Part shown: positions 36,001 through 48,489 of the stretch, piece by piece
Layout of the letters: every line of letters starts with the position of its first letter
Numbering within the stretch: the first letter of the stretch is position 1
Source: Hippophae tibetana
Taxonomy: Eukaryota > Streptophyta > Magnoliopsida > Rosales > Elaeagnaceae
Assembly (NCBI GenBank): GCA_037013495.1
Contig: CM072805.1
Location: forward strand, 18,688,669-18,752,668
Reading direction: 5' to 3'
Length of the DNA: 64,000 nucleotides
Notes under the pieces: model-generated
What the model saw: only the letters and a program-made list of their open reading frames with translations
What the model was told of the DNA's origin: nothing
The model's database searches: none
Program-made: the position numbers and the translations under genes

Positions 36001-39000
36001 CAAAGCAGGATCAAGGAAGTACACAGAACATAATCAAACCCGAAAAGAAAAGAAAAAACACTTTTAAGGATGCTACCAATTTTAATCCCCCAACACTTAT
36101 TTAGATAGTATGACATTTTGATCACTTTATTGCCATAAATTGGACACATTAATTAACTCTCTTAAATTGTTGCACTTGTAACCTTTTTTAAAATTGTTGC
36201 ACTTTAACCACCTTATTGTTGCTTTTTTGAACACTTTAGTCACTTCTTGCCATTTTTGATTGTTTTGGATTTTTTTTTTTTTTTTTTTTTTTGTAGAAAA
36301 ACTAAAGTTGGATCAAATTAAGCCATAGTAACAGAAGACTGGTAGATGTTTGAAGAGAAAAATGTCTCAAAAAGTTGAAAAAAAGTGATTAAAACGACTA
36401 AGATTCTACAAATATAACAATAAGGTGAGTAAAGTACACAAGTTTAAAGCAGATATCCAATTTATAAAAGTAAAATGATCCTAGGCTTTTTTCCAAGTAT
36501 AATCCACATTTATGAGCTTGATCATAAAAAATAAAGTATTTAGGCTACAAACTTTACTTTTTCTTTTGAGTAAAAACTTTACATTTCAATTCATATGAGA
36601 AAAGAATAACAAAACAACTTAAAGAAACAAAACCGATGACAAAGACAAACACCTAGGCAGCAAATCACAAAGCTCAACTGTCATGTTTACTGGTGCTAAT
36701 CAAAGAGTGAACCATTATATGAAATCCATATACTTTCCTCTGCAATGCATTCAGAAGCTTTGATTTGAAAACTTAGACCAAAAGTAACATGTAAAATAAT
36801 GAAATATGAATACAATGTTGGCCTGCCCTACAACCACAATGTCTCGGAAAAGTGGCAAATCAACACTTTAAATTGTGATATCTAATCAGGAGATATTAAG
36901 CTTTAACTTGTGACTCCCACCCATTATGTAAAACGCATCCATATGTTAGGCCTTACTGATCATCTCCAGCCCACTCGTAAGAGTATTAAACATAAATCAA
37001 CAAATTATCTAATATTAGCTTGGACTCCAAACAGTTGAGCATTTAGTAAAAAGTTGCAAATTGACACTCTTTTAACATACTAACATATGAAAATACAAGA
37101 AAACCCCTCTTACGATGCAAGGTAATTTTATATCAAGTGTGATCATTAAATTTCGTTTATAAATGGAAGAAAAAATAATCTTGTAAAACAATAATCTAAC
37201 TAGATCATGGGTCCATGCACTCTATTTGCTAATCTCACGTAATAACAATAGTTCATGCATCACTTTGCAAAGAAAATTCTCAAATGGAAACTTTCGCCAC
37301 AATCACTCTTCAAACACAGAGCTATTTCTACCTCCACTTCTTCTTCTTGTGTGTGAGTATGTTAACCATACATCACATGGCCAAATTCTATAACGGCACA
37401 TACTGTAAAGATCAATATAACACCAACATATCTTCAATTAGTCTTTTGATAATCCTTTAACAATCAATTAACTTGCTAAAGTTATAAGATGCAATATCAT
37501 ATATTCATGTAGAAGCTGTACCTTCTCAAAAAGACTAAGACAGTCTTGGTTGTCTTCAAAATCAACTTTTGCCCAGTCAATCCCATCTTGGATATATTCC
37601 TGACAGATGGCACAAAAATAAGTATGTACTCAACTTCTATGAATATAAACAGAAGATAAATCCAGAGTAAGGAAGTGTTAAAATAATTGAAGAGATTACC
37701 TACCAAAATATTTCAATCAAATCCTTAAAAAAAATTGGCTCTCGTAAACTTTTTCTCTCCTTCTCTGAGAGGAGATTCTTTTTTGTTTTGGACAATTTTA
37801 GCAGTGCTACTTGAATTTAGAATTTCATAACAATGAAAGCCAAATCAGTCCATGGCATCAAACCGTTTGAAATGCAATAAGTTTTTAACTAAGTAATAGT
37901 GTAGAACAAGAGAACAGTTAAGTTAGTTTTATTTGTTATTGATCTTAAGTTTATCGCTTCAGGGATTTATTACACATAAGGCTTCTTTGAAGTTTCAAGA
38001 TTTAGGCATGTTCAATTCACATAAATGGAACTATTGATGGATTAGTATTAGTAACTCCTCGAATAATTATTGCTCATTTGTCTCTTTATGAACAAGAGAA
38101 CAGTAAAATTAGTTTTATTTGTTATTGATCTTAAGTTTATCGCTTCAGGGATTTATTACACATTAGGCTTTTATAAAGCTTCAAGATTTAGGCATGTTCA
38201 ATTCACATAAATGAAACTATTGATGGATTGGTACTAGTAACTCCTGGAATATAATTATTGCTCATTTGTCCGTTTATAAACAAGTTATCTTATTAAATAT
38301 AAAGAAATATAATGTAAATTTTATTTTCCTAAATTTCCCAACCAAAAGGAGGTTTTTTTATTAAGTTAAATCCTAATCCTTCAGGAAAAGGAGCAATAAA
38401 TCGTTATGTACCATGAAGGTTTCAAATTCCCTAGCTCGAAGGAATTTGGATTCCCAAGCAATAGAAATTTTTGGTACTAAAAATGCGAATGAACAGAAAA
38501 GTTAGCCAAATACTAAAACAGTTATTCTTTTACTTGATATAAACCCATGGAGAGGGCTTCAACATCTTTAAGGTTGGGTTTGGTCATATACATGGTTTCA
38601 ATCATAACCTGTTAGGTGACTCATGTATTAAGAAACCATATACTTTCATTAATGAGACATATCACACATATTTCTTACAGCTTCTTTTCTTTCTGTATAT
38701 GTATTCAAACAATGGGCCATCATAAATACGTGATGTGAGCGATACCAATAGAGTTATCAATATAGAACAGAGAGAAGAAAATACTGTGAAACAAAACAAC
38801 AGCATGTGACAAAGCAGACTTCTTTTCAGAAAAGATATGGAATTTCAAAGCGATTTACTTCAGTTAAAAAAACTATTTCAGGCTCTGACAACCATGAAGC
38901 AATAACAATCATGCATACAGATACTTGGTACCAATCATATTAATAGAAAGAGTGAAAAGGGATGGTTACCTCCTGCTCTAACTTGAATAAATGACGGTTG

Positions 39001-42000
39001 AAGTGTTGCTGCAGCCTCTCATTTGCATAATTGATGCAGAATTGTTCAAAACTATTTCTCTGTGGAAAACAAAGAAGATGCTTAAGAAAAAATAAGATAC
39101 ATAGAGAGAACTTAAAGGTAAAAGCAAAACTGACACACACATCAAATGATTCAAATCCATAGATATCAAGAATGCTTATGGATCTTCCGGTGCGGCGTTT
39201 GCCTACTGCAAGTGATTTGTTTATCTGTTCCACCAGCCATTCAAACAAACAAGCATATATTGACTTTGCCAGAGCATCTCTAGTGTCAATTGCCTGAAAG
39301 TGGACAAGAAAAAAAATATCAGATGGTATAGGATATCCGCAATTTGAACGATAAAATGCACCAAGGTACAGAGACAATTCATCGTAGGCATGTCAGATCA
39401 TTCTATACAACAAAACCTCAGTATTCATATACTTATAAAATATCGCCATTCAAGTTGTCTAGTGAAGTGTCTGAGTTTCACATCTTGAAGCAATTCATGG
39501 TAACAAATTTAAGTAAAAGATGTGAAGACATAAGCAGGGAATTGAATTCTATATATTTGTGAAATTCTGTTCTTTTTTCCCTCAAGGATTAAAAGTAAAT
39601 AACAATAACAAACTGATCTAAAACTCTGAAGTAGCGGGGTATCAATTGAATCAATAAGCTCGAACAAAATACACAAATTATCTAACATATCAAAAGGAGT
39701 CTTCATTTGCACACTTGGCTATCTAAATTACATTGAAAATGCAGATAATTCACTTCACCTATGAAAAATTGTAGTATAAACAGATTCATAAGTCGGGATG
39801 ATTTCCCTGAGAAGCTCATTTAACAAGTTTCACCGACAAGTTAATAGCATTTTGAAGAACACTCACCTGTGATACTGTCAACTTTTGCACAATATTGTCA
39901 TTACCAACCCTCATCTTGCGAGTTGACAAAGCCATTTTAAGCTCCTCAGCATTACATCCAAGCAACTTAGCAACATTAAGTAAAGCTGAAACAAAACTTG
40001 CCAACATCAGTAAAATCACCAAAACGAAAAGAAGAAAAAAAAGAGGAAACAAATTTAGAAGGAAACTTCCCTAGGTTTGGGTCGGACAAATCAATATGTT
40101 ATGCCATGCTAGTACTCGAGGAAAATGGGACGTTAATTTTTTTCTAACATCTTATCTGGTGCAAATAATGTAATATGACTGCTTGCGAACTTGACAATAT
40201 CAATTAGAACTTGATAAATATTGTCACTGACACCCGTTGTCACTAACTCTGACAAGTACAGCAGAATGAAGTTTTTGCCTTCAAACCCCTTTCTCTCCAT
40301 TGTCTACAATCCTTCTAGCAAGTTGACCCTTTCTCTCCATTGTCTACAATCCTTCTAGCAAGTTGACACATTGAGCTCATACCCTTACAAGTTCCTAAAA
40401 GAACTAAGAACATAAAGTCTTATTACCCCTAAAGTAGAGAAGCCATTACGATTAAAACAATTCTGTGCCCTTTAATTCCGTATGTCTCTTTTACCAAATA
40501 TAGACAATTTAGGTTTATAGCTGCAATTAATAGTTAACAACAATAATACTCAAGCTTTTATTTTTCCCAGAAACTAAATAGTACATATATCTTTGATTTA
40601 GCATGATATGGCTGATCCTGCAGCCAAATTCATTATTCACAATGCAACTGCATAATGGTAATCCAATAAATTCTTTTCGAGTTAAGCTTCTCAAAGAAAA
40701 TTACCTTCATCGTCTACAACTTCTACATGGTTTTCATTATCTGTTACAGTAAAAGAGATGTTCCCCAGCCATAAGACTGCAGCAAGCATTGCAAATACAC
40801 TTTGTTGGTCTTCTTTGCTAATATGGACAACATCAAGAGCTTCCTGTAATGACAAAAAAGCATACTGAATTTACAGATTCATCAAGCTCATTTCATTTTT
40901 TTCTTTAAAAGGAGACAAAAGGGTTCAAGTTTTACTCCAAAACTTGACTCCTGAATTGAGAAACAGGTACCATGACAACTTGAAATTGTTCAGCATCATC
41001 AACGCCCATGATTGAATAGCAATTACTCTGACTCAAGTATTTATACTCACTTGCACTCTTCAAATTAAGCATCTCTGTAGCCCAAAATAAAATGCATAAA
41101 CATATGGAATATGGATAATCGGTGAATCGATAAAGAACTAAAAAAAGGTAGCTAACACCAAAAACATGATAATACGATCAGTGCTCATAGATGTGCATGA
41201 CAGGACAAAGGGGAGAAAAGAAATTCACTTTCTACACTGAAAAAACAAGAAAATTAGATCTAGCTGCAACATTCCTTCAAGTTGGGCAACATCTCTTTCA
41301 TATCTAAGTTTTTGTGCTGTTTAATGCCCCCTAAAGTGTGCACTCTATATATTTCAACAAGTGAGATATGAAGCTCCTTTCGTCCTAGAATGAAAACAAC
41401 ACAAACAATAATTTGAACCATCAACTTCTCACCTGACATTAAAGGACTAGACATTCAAGAATAGAAGCCTAACCATGCAGAGATTATATGATGTATTCAC
41501 ATGGGTGAAAACATCATTATATAAAAGACAGATCTTTTACACGAATATGATGCTGTTAAGAGTATAATTGTAACCTTTAAGATCAAATGAAGCCCCAGCA
41601 CAAAGCTGATAAAAAATATGATAAGACCTCTCTCCTTCTGTGCATTGAACAACTCTAGACTGTTTATACACAACAAAGTTAGTGACTCCAAGGGAAATAA
41701 TACATATGCAACATTCACTGACCACAGGAACAAAGAGCTTACCTTTTCAAGCAAAACTGCATCAAACAGGACGCATAAACAAATAGAAAATAAAAGTCAG
41801 TTTTCAGAAAAATAAAGGAAAATGGAATTATTTTTTAGAAACAAAAAAAATATGGTACATACAAGTTTGAATTTTGGCACCAGATATCTTTCCAGATTCA
41901 CTAAAATGGATTTCAATCAATTTCCCCTGCAGAATTTCCAAATATTATTAATCACTTCCATATAAGGAAATCCTTCTAACTCAATACGAGAATGCCATGT

Positions 42001-43981
42001 CATGCTGAGATGAGGAACTTACAAAGCGACTTGAGTTGTCATTTCTAGATGTTTTTGCATTACCAAAGGCTTCTAAGATTGGGTTAGTTTTCAATATTTC
42101 ATACTCTATTCCACTTCCACCCCCAAGTGCAGCTAAATATTGCATTGCTATTTTGGCTGTCTCCGTTTTTCCAGCTCCACTTTCACCACTGTCCAAGCAA
42201 ATAATATAAATAAAACTACTTAGGGAAAATAAATGCAGATGTCAACCAAAGCGGATAAACATGGTTGTAAGTTTTCCAATGATAAAGCCTGAACAAAAAT
42301 AACTCAGGTTTGAAATTCGAATTGCAAAGAGAGAGGGATACTTCACTCACCTTATGATGATTGATTGATTCACTTCATCTGGAAAGAGGGAAAAATATTT
42401 TTTTATAAGAATTTCACAAACTAATTGATAATTAGCATGCTAGGCTTTAACTACTTAAACATCACAATTTTATAAATTGCAGAGCCAGACTGCTAAAAGC
42501 ACCTCGTATCATCTCCCGGATGGCTGTGTCAGTAATGGCATACACATGTGGACGCTCAATTGATTTACACTTGTATGCTTCTATATATTCAGTTCCATAT
42601 AAAGTGACTCTTTTGAAGGGATTGATAGCAACCAACACTGGCCCTGCCTTTGTCTAAATGGTAAAAGAGGAAGATGTGTTGTCATTATGGGAGTATAATA
42701 TGTCAGACTAAATATCAAAGTTAGGTGGAATAAGACACTTACATAAATCATATCATGATTGTACCTATACTGAAGATTGTATAACACTGATGGTTCATTC
42801 AAATAACTAAGTTGCATGAGATCCTCCACACCATCAAGGATATCAGGATTTGCCGATACCAAGCTTTCAGATTTTATCTTCAAAACCTGAGATTAAAAGG
42901 GAGGGAATAAATCATAAGTCAACAAATCTGATACCTATTTGCAATTGCAAAATTTGCAGTTTAGAATTTCCAAAAGTTCTCTTACTTTCTCATCAGGCAG
43001 CGAAATAATAGTCTCAGTGCCTGAAGTTGATAGTATCTTCCCTAACTCCCATGTACCATTTGGAAGTTGAAACCAAGACTGAAGCTTCTGAAACAACAAA
43101 CTTTTGGAAATAAAGGAACTAATAAAAACTAAATAACAAATTATTGCAGTTAGCTCATAGTGTTATTATCCAATTTTGGTAATTCAAAAATACTATACAT
43201 TTGCTCACACAAGCAAAATTATAATCCATCATGTTAGTTACTACATACGAACAATACCAAGAGTACAAAATTGCTAGCAGATAAAGGAACCCCGTGAATA
43301 CACAAGCCAAGCTCATTACACTATTAGTCAATAGCCATTGTTGTTTAACGAATCTTTTTCTGCAACCTACAAGCCACAATCACAAGGTCGCAAAACCTCA
43401 TAGCTCAAAACAAAAAGCAAAGAAACTAGCATGATAGAGGATGCAAAATATCTTCTATCAGTTATCAAGCCCCAACTAAACTGAAGAGATAGTGCGTGTA
43501 AATCTTCAACGGTATGTGGATATGTAAACTATAAGAACGGTATACACAAGCTAAAAATGCACTCAAAATTGCATAAAAAGGATAATCTAAAATGCCAAGA
43601 GACTCAACTATCCCAGACAACTTGATTACTACTATTTCACTGAACATACAATTTATTGAATACTCAAATTACCGTTCTTTCAAACAAAAGAAAAACATGT
43701 ACCTTCTTTGCAGCATACGAAGAGGTGTCATTCCACCTATGCTCCCCACGAGATGCAGTGGTTGAAGCAAAAGGAGGAGCCAGAGAATCCAAGTCTTCAT
43801 TCCCATTGGAAGGCCTATCTTCAACAGAAACTATGTTCCTACTATAAGGTGAATCCTCATTAACGTTGCCAACACAATCCTCAACTCCCGAAACAGAACC
43901 ATTTCCTAAATTACCATTTTCTGGAATACTCGACGCAATGGCATCACTGCTTCTGAAATTCTCATCACAAGATTGACCCAT
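30205..43981 (-). CDS. ATM1: Class VIII myosin (ATM1-like), 23 coding exons
   Basis: An actin-based motor of the plant-specific class VIII, linked in plants to plasmodesmata, plasma membrane and endosomes. Coding exons, in gene order: 43981-43703, 43087-42986, 42886-42743, 42653-42503, 42378-42351, 42188-42023, 41926-41863, 41756-41743, 41659-41575, 41074-40971, 40843-40705, 39985-39867, 39293-39141, 39059-38970, 37599-37522, 35986-35828, 35468-35262, 34185-33980, 33868-33733, 32453-32324, 32223-32077, 31518-31451, 30864-30205. All junctions are GT-AG and keep phase (1142 residues from the first in-frame ATG). Landmarks are the P-loop GESGAGKT (236-243), switch [14 protein letters not shown], switch II DIYGFE (508-513), about four IQ motifs (about 827-917), a coiled coil (about 930-1000) and the basic C-terminal tail KKKWWGRM. 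The family's usual start (MSQK) falls at 44074-44063, but there the first codon is ATA, so 43981 is the first ATG. No other damage was seen. Confidence 0.95.
31093..31419. repeat. Fold-back MITE-like element in the last myosin intron
   Basis: Two arms of about 120 bases are inverted copies. The left arm holds TCACTAAAAATTTTAAATTG and GGGACACTTTAA, and the right arm, read in reverse complement, holds TCACTAAAAATTCTAAATTG and GGGACACTTTAAT. Outer parts match through GAGATCACT. Both ends begin with GGG. There is no coding capacity. Confidence 0.75.
32933..33474. repeat. Fold-back MITE-like element in a myosin intron
   Basis: A 540-base element with long imperfect inverted arms (about 180 bases each). 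Landmarks are ACAAGTTTTGTAATTCTTCA against the reverse complement ACAAGTACTGTAATTTTTCA, and TTTAAAAGTTCCAATCAA in both arms. It includes the (TA)n run at 33051-33082. Confidence 0.75.
33051..33082. repeat. (TA)n microsatellite
   Basis: About 30 bases of uninterrupted TA dinucleotide, inside the MITE-like element. Confidence 0.9.
36113..36486. repeat. Imperfect fold-back element with central poly(T)
   Basis: The left arm contains CACCTTATTGTTGC and CACTTTAGTCACTT. The reverse complement of the right arm contains CACCTTATTGTTAT and AATCTTAGTCGTTTTAATCA. About 25 consecutive T lie near the centre (36270-36295). It sits in the intron between 35987 and 37521. Confidence 0.5.
37904..38282. repeat. 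Tandem duplication, two units of about 186 bases
   Basis: Units start at 37904 and 38090 with GAACAAGAGAACAGT and share most of their length, including GATCTTAAGTTTATCGCTTC. It is in a myosin intron. Confidence 0.88.
40288..40367. repeat. Tandem duplication, two units of 40 bases
   Basis: TTCTCTCCATTGTCTACAAT recurs at 40291 and 40331, and the units appear identical. It is in a myosin intron. Confidence 0.88.
41743..41756 (-). other. 14-base micro-exon of the myosin gene
   Basis: Between ...GATGCAG and GTAAGC, the 14 bases complete a Phe codon and add Leu-Leu-Glu-Lys. This restores the invariant FLLEKSRV segment of the myosin head. Without it the frame would be lost. Confidence 0.88.
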
Positions 43982-44672
43982 GGAATCAGAGCTAGAAGAG
44001 ACCGTGTATCTAAAATCTTCAGGCAATGATTTGATCGACCGAAAGGAAGGCAAGACCTGAGATTTCTGGGATATTTCTCTGAAAATGTTATGAAATAGGG
44101 TGATTCTGTATCAGATAAATAAATTACTTTTTTTCAAACAAAAGGGGACCATAATTTAAGACACGGAAATTAGTGCTCTCTTGTGAGTCGCCATTGTCAA
44201 GCTTAACCGAAAAATGTGTCAGCTAAGATCATGAAGTCTCTGAAATTAATCATCACTCGCTAGCGAGCTAAAAATCTGAGTAAAGTTTCTCTTGTTGATA
44301 ACCTAACATGATTCTTTGGAAGAAAACTTCTTGGATTCTTGAACAGATCGTCGAAGTTCAATAAATCATAGATGTCGTCTAACAACAATAGTAGATCTTT
44401 CGCTTTTAAGCGTCTTTAGATGCTCGGAAGAGAACAACAAGAAGGAAAAAAATAATACAAAATAAAAAAGATAATAAAAAGTTAAGAATTGCTTGTCTGA
44501 AGGCAAATGCTCCACCTTAAGTAATTCATAAAAAAGAAAAATTTAACGATTTTCAAACTAAAGATGAATTATTCAGATACTCCTTTGTCTCCGCCACTTT
44601 TTAAACAACCTAACTTTGATTTTGAAATCTTATCTAGCACATAGCGAATATAACTTAAATCGATCCACTCAC

Positions 44673-44950
44673 CGCAAGTAAAATCAGAAGCCTGCTTCAG
44701 AATTTCTCCCAAATCCGTAAGATCGGCTGCGAAAAGTCCAAAATTTGTTTTTAAAATGAGTTGAAACAGTTAAAGACTTGTCGAAGTTTTGTGCTTTGGA
44801 TGAGGAAAGTGCAGAGAAGGAGAGGACGAAGACCGTGTAAAACTAAGCAACAAAACCCTAGAAATCTCGAGGACCTGTGAAGAACAATCAAGTTGTTGAT
44901 AGACAACACTAACAAATGAGTGTTTGGACTCCGAGAAAGTGAAGAGAAAA
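44673..44950 (-). other. Myosin 5' leader exon (non-coding)
   Basis: On the minus strand a strong donor TTGCG/GTGAGT lies at 44672, and an acceptor TTTTCAG at 44079 precedes the first coding exon. This leaves a leader intron of about 590 bases. The exon start near 44950 is a guess. An alternative is a short 44673-44726 exon, because TTTTCGCAG just upstream could also act as an acceptor. No in-frame ATG lies upstream of the ATA, and an in-frame TGA closes the leader. Confidence 0.55.
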
Positions 44951-45099
44951 AATGTAAGAAAATCTTAAGCGTGTGGAGAAGGAGCAGCTTTTGCCCCTCT
45001 GCTTGACAGTTCATATGATAAATTTTGATTTTAAATTTGAAATTTTCATTAAATTGTTTTACTAATTTCTTTTTCTTTTCTTTTCTTTTTTGTGACATT

Positions 45100-46300
45100 T
45101 TAAACTTTAGAATATTAGCCCCAATCTTTATTTAAAACGAAACTTTTAACGGTAATTATTATAGATTGACCATATTATCCCGCCGCTACAAAAATACTAA
45201 TTTCCTATAAATGTCATTTAAATAATTGTTTTATTCAAGTATTGGATGCTGTAAAATTAATTTCAGGGATACTAACCACACACATCTTTGTAAACAATAC
45301 TAGAAAGTTGAAAAGTTATTATTTTTTAAAATAATTATATTATAGGACATATTATAAATAGTATATATATATATAAATAAATATATGTTTAGCATTTTCA
45401 ACTATTTTTTGAAAAAAAATTAAAAAAATATTGTTATAATTATAAAAATATTTAACTATTTAATTATCCAAAAACTTTAAATTATATGATTTAATGTTCA
45501 AAATTTTAAAATTTTGTAAATAAATCTTAAACTTTTAACCAAAGTGGATTTATAAAGTTACATGTTCTTTTTTTTTTTTTACAAAGAATATTTTAAATAT
45601 AATATATATGAATTTATAAACAAATTCATATATAAAATAAAATAATTTTATGAAAAACCTACAACTTAAAAACTCATTATAATTTTAACAATTTGAATAT
45701 AATATCCCAATGAGATACATTATAATATCTTTATATAATGAGAAGAAGTAAAAATTGATAAATATTTTTACTATTTTATAGTGCCCATCTTACTTATCTC
45801 TAATTCTAATTTATCATTGTTTTAAATTATATAATTTAGTTATTAAATTTTTAAAATAACATATATAAATTTTTATTTGACTGATTTAAAAATTTTAAAC
45901 TTATTATTAAATTTTAAAAATTTAAAACATATGCATAAAGTTCTAAAAAATTTAAAACTAAATACATTATATTTTTAAATTTCATATATACGTTTGTAAA
46001 TGTCATTTATTTATTCTTTTAACGTGATATTGATAATAATTCCCATCAAAATATATCATGGATTAATTAAACATAAATCAACGACTTGCTGAAAAAGAAA
46101 ATAAAAGTTTATACCAAGTTGTGAATATAATCTACGTATAAAAAAAGACATTGAAGATAATGATTTAACAAAATAACTATATATAACTTAATCCATGAAT
46201 GAGTTAAAACAAAAAATATAATTTATTTGTAATTTGGTTCATAAGCAAACAAATGATATAATTATAATTATATAATCTATCGATAAATATAAAGTATCTT
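45100..46300. other. AT-rich spacer upstream of the myosin gene
   Basis: Nothing recognisable was seen apart from AT-rich simple sequence. The right edge of the myosin promoter lies left of this stretch, near 44950-45100. Confidence 0.45.
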
Positions 46301-47003
46301 ATAAAAAATAAAATTTAAATAATAATACTGTCACAATACATAATTTTGATATTATTATCATTGAGTTTATTTTTATTAGAAAAATGGTGTTTTTAATTTT
46401 TTTACATAGTATAAATTTGACTTTATAATTACAAGAACAATTATTTCATATATAAGTAGGTAACGTAATTATAACCTCATAATATAGTTATAAAGGTAAA
46501 ATATTATATACTAAAAAGTAAAAATTCAAGTATTAGTATTATTATAATACATAATTTTGATATTATTATTTATATATCAATAGACAAATGACGTAATCAT
46601 AACCACGTAATTTAATAATAACTATAAAAAGGTAAAAATTCAAGAATTTATATTATAAAAATTTACTTTTAAAATGATATGGTAATAACTATCTCACTAT
46701 AAGTGTAATATTTTCTATACAAATAGTAAAAATTTAAGTATTAATATTATCACAATATAAAATTTTGATATTATTATTATGTAAATTTTTATTAAAAATT
46801 ATGCTTTAAAAATATACATAAATATCTTATATAAAAAAAATAAAAGTTCAAGTATTTATATAATAATAATAAATAATTGTAATATTATTATTCATAAATG
46901 AATATATAAATAATATATTTATAATCACGTAATTTTATAGTAAATTAAAAATGTCACATAAAAAAAATTTAAGTTTAGATAATATTATAATACATGATTT
47001 TAA

Positions 47004-47043
<40 letters not shown>

Positions 47044-47045
47044 TT
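46300..47045. repeat. Diverged tandem-like array ending in a (TTA)n microsatellite
   Basis: A motif of about 55 bases recurs at about 46307, 46514, 46626 (partial), 46724, 46833 and 46961. It consists of an AAAAATTCAAGTATT-like word followed by TATTATNACAATACATAATTT and TGATATTATTATT. Intervals are about 100-210 bases. Between units, ACGTAAT words recur. The array ends in about 30 bases of TTA repeats (47008-47040). Confidence 0.55.
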
Positions 47046-48480
47046 ATGATTTGAAAATATACTCTTGCAAATTTAATTCTATAAGTAAAAAAAGAAAAAA
47101 GTTAACGATGACAATGGACAAAAATTTCTCAAAAGGAATGGTATAAAGGTATGGAATAGTTTTTTTAACTGTTTTTTATTGTAATAATATTTTTTATTTA
47201 ATTATTTATGATTTAAATTTGAAAATATAAATAAAATTAATTGTTGTTCCTTTTTCACTTTGTTAACTCTAATTTAGATTTCCAAATTTAGAGTAAATAG
47301 ACAAAGATATTGATCGGAAGGGAGACAGAAGAAAACAAAGATACGTTGTCCGATAACCATCTACATATGACATTTTATGTCTAATTGTTTTTATATTAGT
47401 TGTACAATCTTATAAATGAGTATATGTTATATTATGATGCAAATTTATAGAAATATTTTATCAGTGAAAAATTACAAGCGTACGTTATCATAGTTTTATA
47501 GTAAAATAATAAGTAGAATATCGTCCTAAGTGATTAGTAACTTACTTTTGATAAATATTAAAATTATATTAATCTCAATTTTATCTAGAGAAGTAATTGT
47601 TATAATTGAAATTTAAAATAAAATCAATTTAAATAAAATATGTAAAAAGAAATAAAGATGTTATTCGAACATCAAATTAATGAGAAGAAATTTTGTAGAA
47701 AATCAATTTCACCTAATCTCTCAATATGTTTTACTTATCTAGCTAATTTAATTTAATTCTCTCTGTTTGTTAATAATCTCCAAAAAAACATCCAAAACCT
47801 CTTTCGATAGTCAATTGAAAATATTTTTGTTCATTAATTTACATAATAATATGCAATTTAATAAAACAAGAAAGTATTAAGATCAATGATTTTAAAACTA
47901 AACAGGTTCATAGAAGTCTTTCGATCTCTATATTTACCTACGCTGAAATATTCTAAATCTATCATATAATTTCCTCTTTCGATAGTAACTCACAAGACTA
48001 AAATCATCTAATTAATGACGATATTTACCTACGCAAAAAGAATACGTTTTCACTGCTTCGTTGTTTCCTGCTTCTTCGCTACTTCAATTTGCGTTTTTTC
48101 TTTCTTTTTCTTCAATCTTCTACACTGCTCGATTCTTTTTTCTTTTCTGTTTCTTCCACTATTCCCAATGCCACCTTCCCTTCTTTCTCAATTCTTCACT
48201 TCTTGTTTTTGTATATACTCAAAACACTGCATCCTTCCTTCTATACATATATCTACATATGTTCAAACCATATGCTATTTTTTTGGAGAAATATTAATTT
48301 AAATTTTATTTAAATAAATTTTTATTTAAATTTGAGAGTCCTTAGACAATGTGTTTCTAAAATTTTGGATCCTCATTTCTTCAAACTTGCAATAAAATTT
48401 AAATAATAATAATGGAGTCTAAAATCAATAAAATTAAACTAAAGTTTGGATTAAGAAGTGATAAATTATGTCAAATATGC
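47046..48480. other. AT-rich spacer, no gene seen
   Basis: Open frames near 48015-48313 are Phe/Ser-rich products of pyrimidine-rich DNA in three overlapping frames and have no family likeness. Confidence 0.45.
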
Positions 48481-48489
48481 AAGTCATTA

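Noticed and set aside
44751-45098. 115-residue minus-strand frame as a myosin N-terminal exon
   Set aside because: It is Lys- and Leu-rich without myosin likeness, out of frame with the first coding exon, and fits leader or promoter DNA.
48015-48313. Three overlapping plus-strand open frames
   Set aside because: They are Phe/Ser/Leu-rich translations of a pyrimidine-rich tract in all three frames, with no family likeness.
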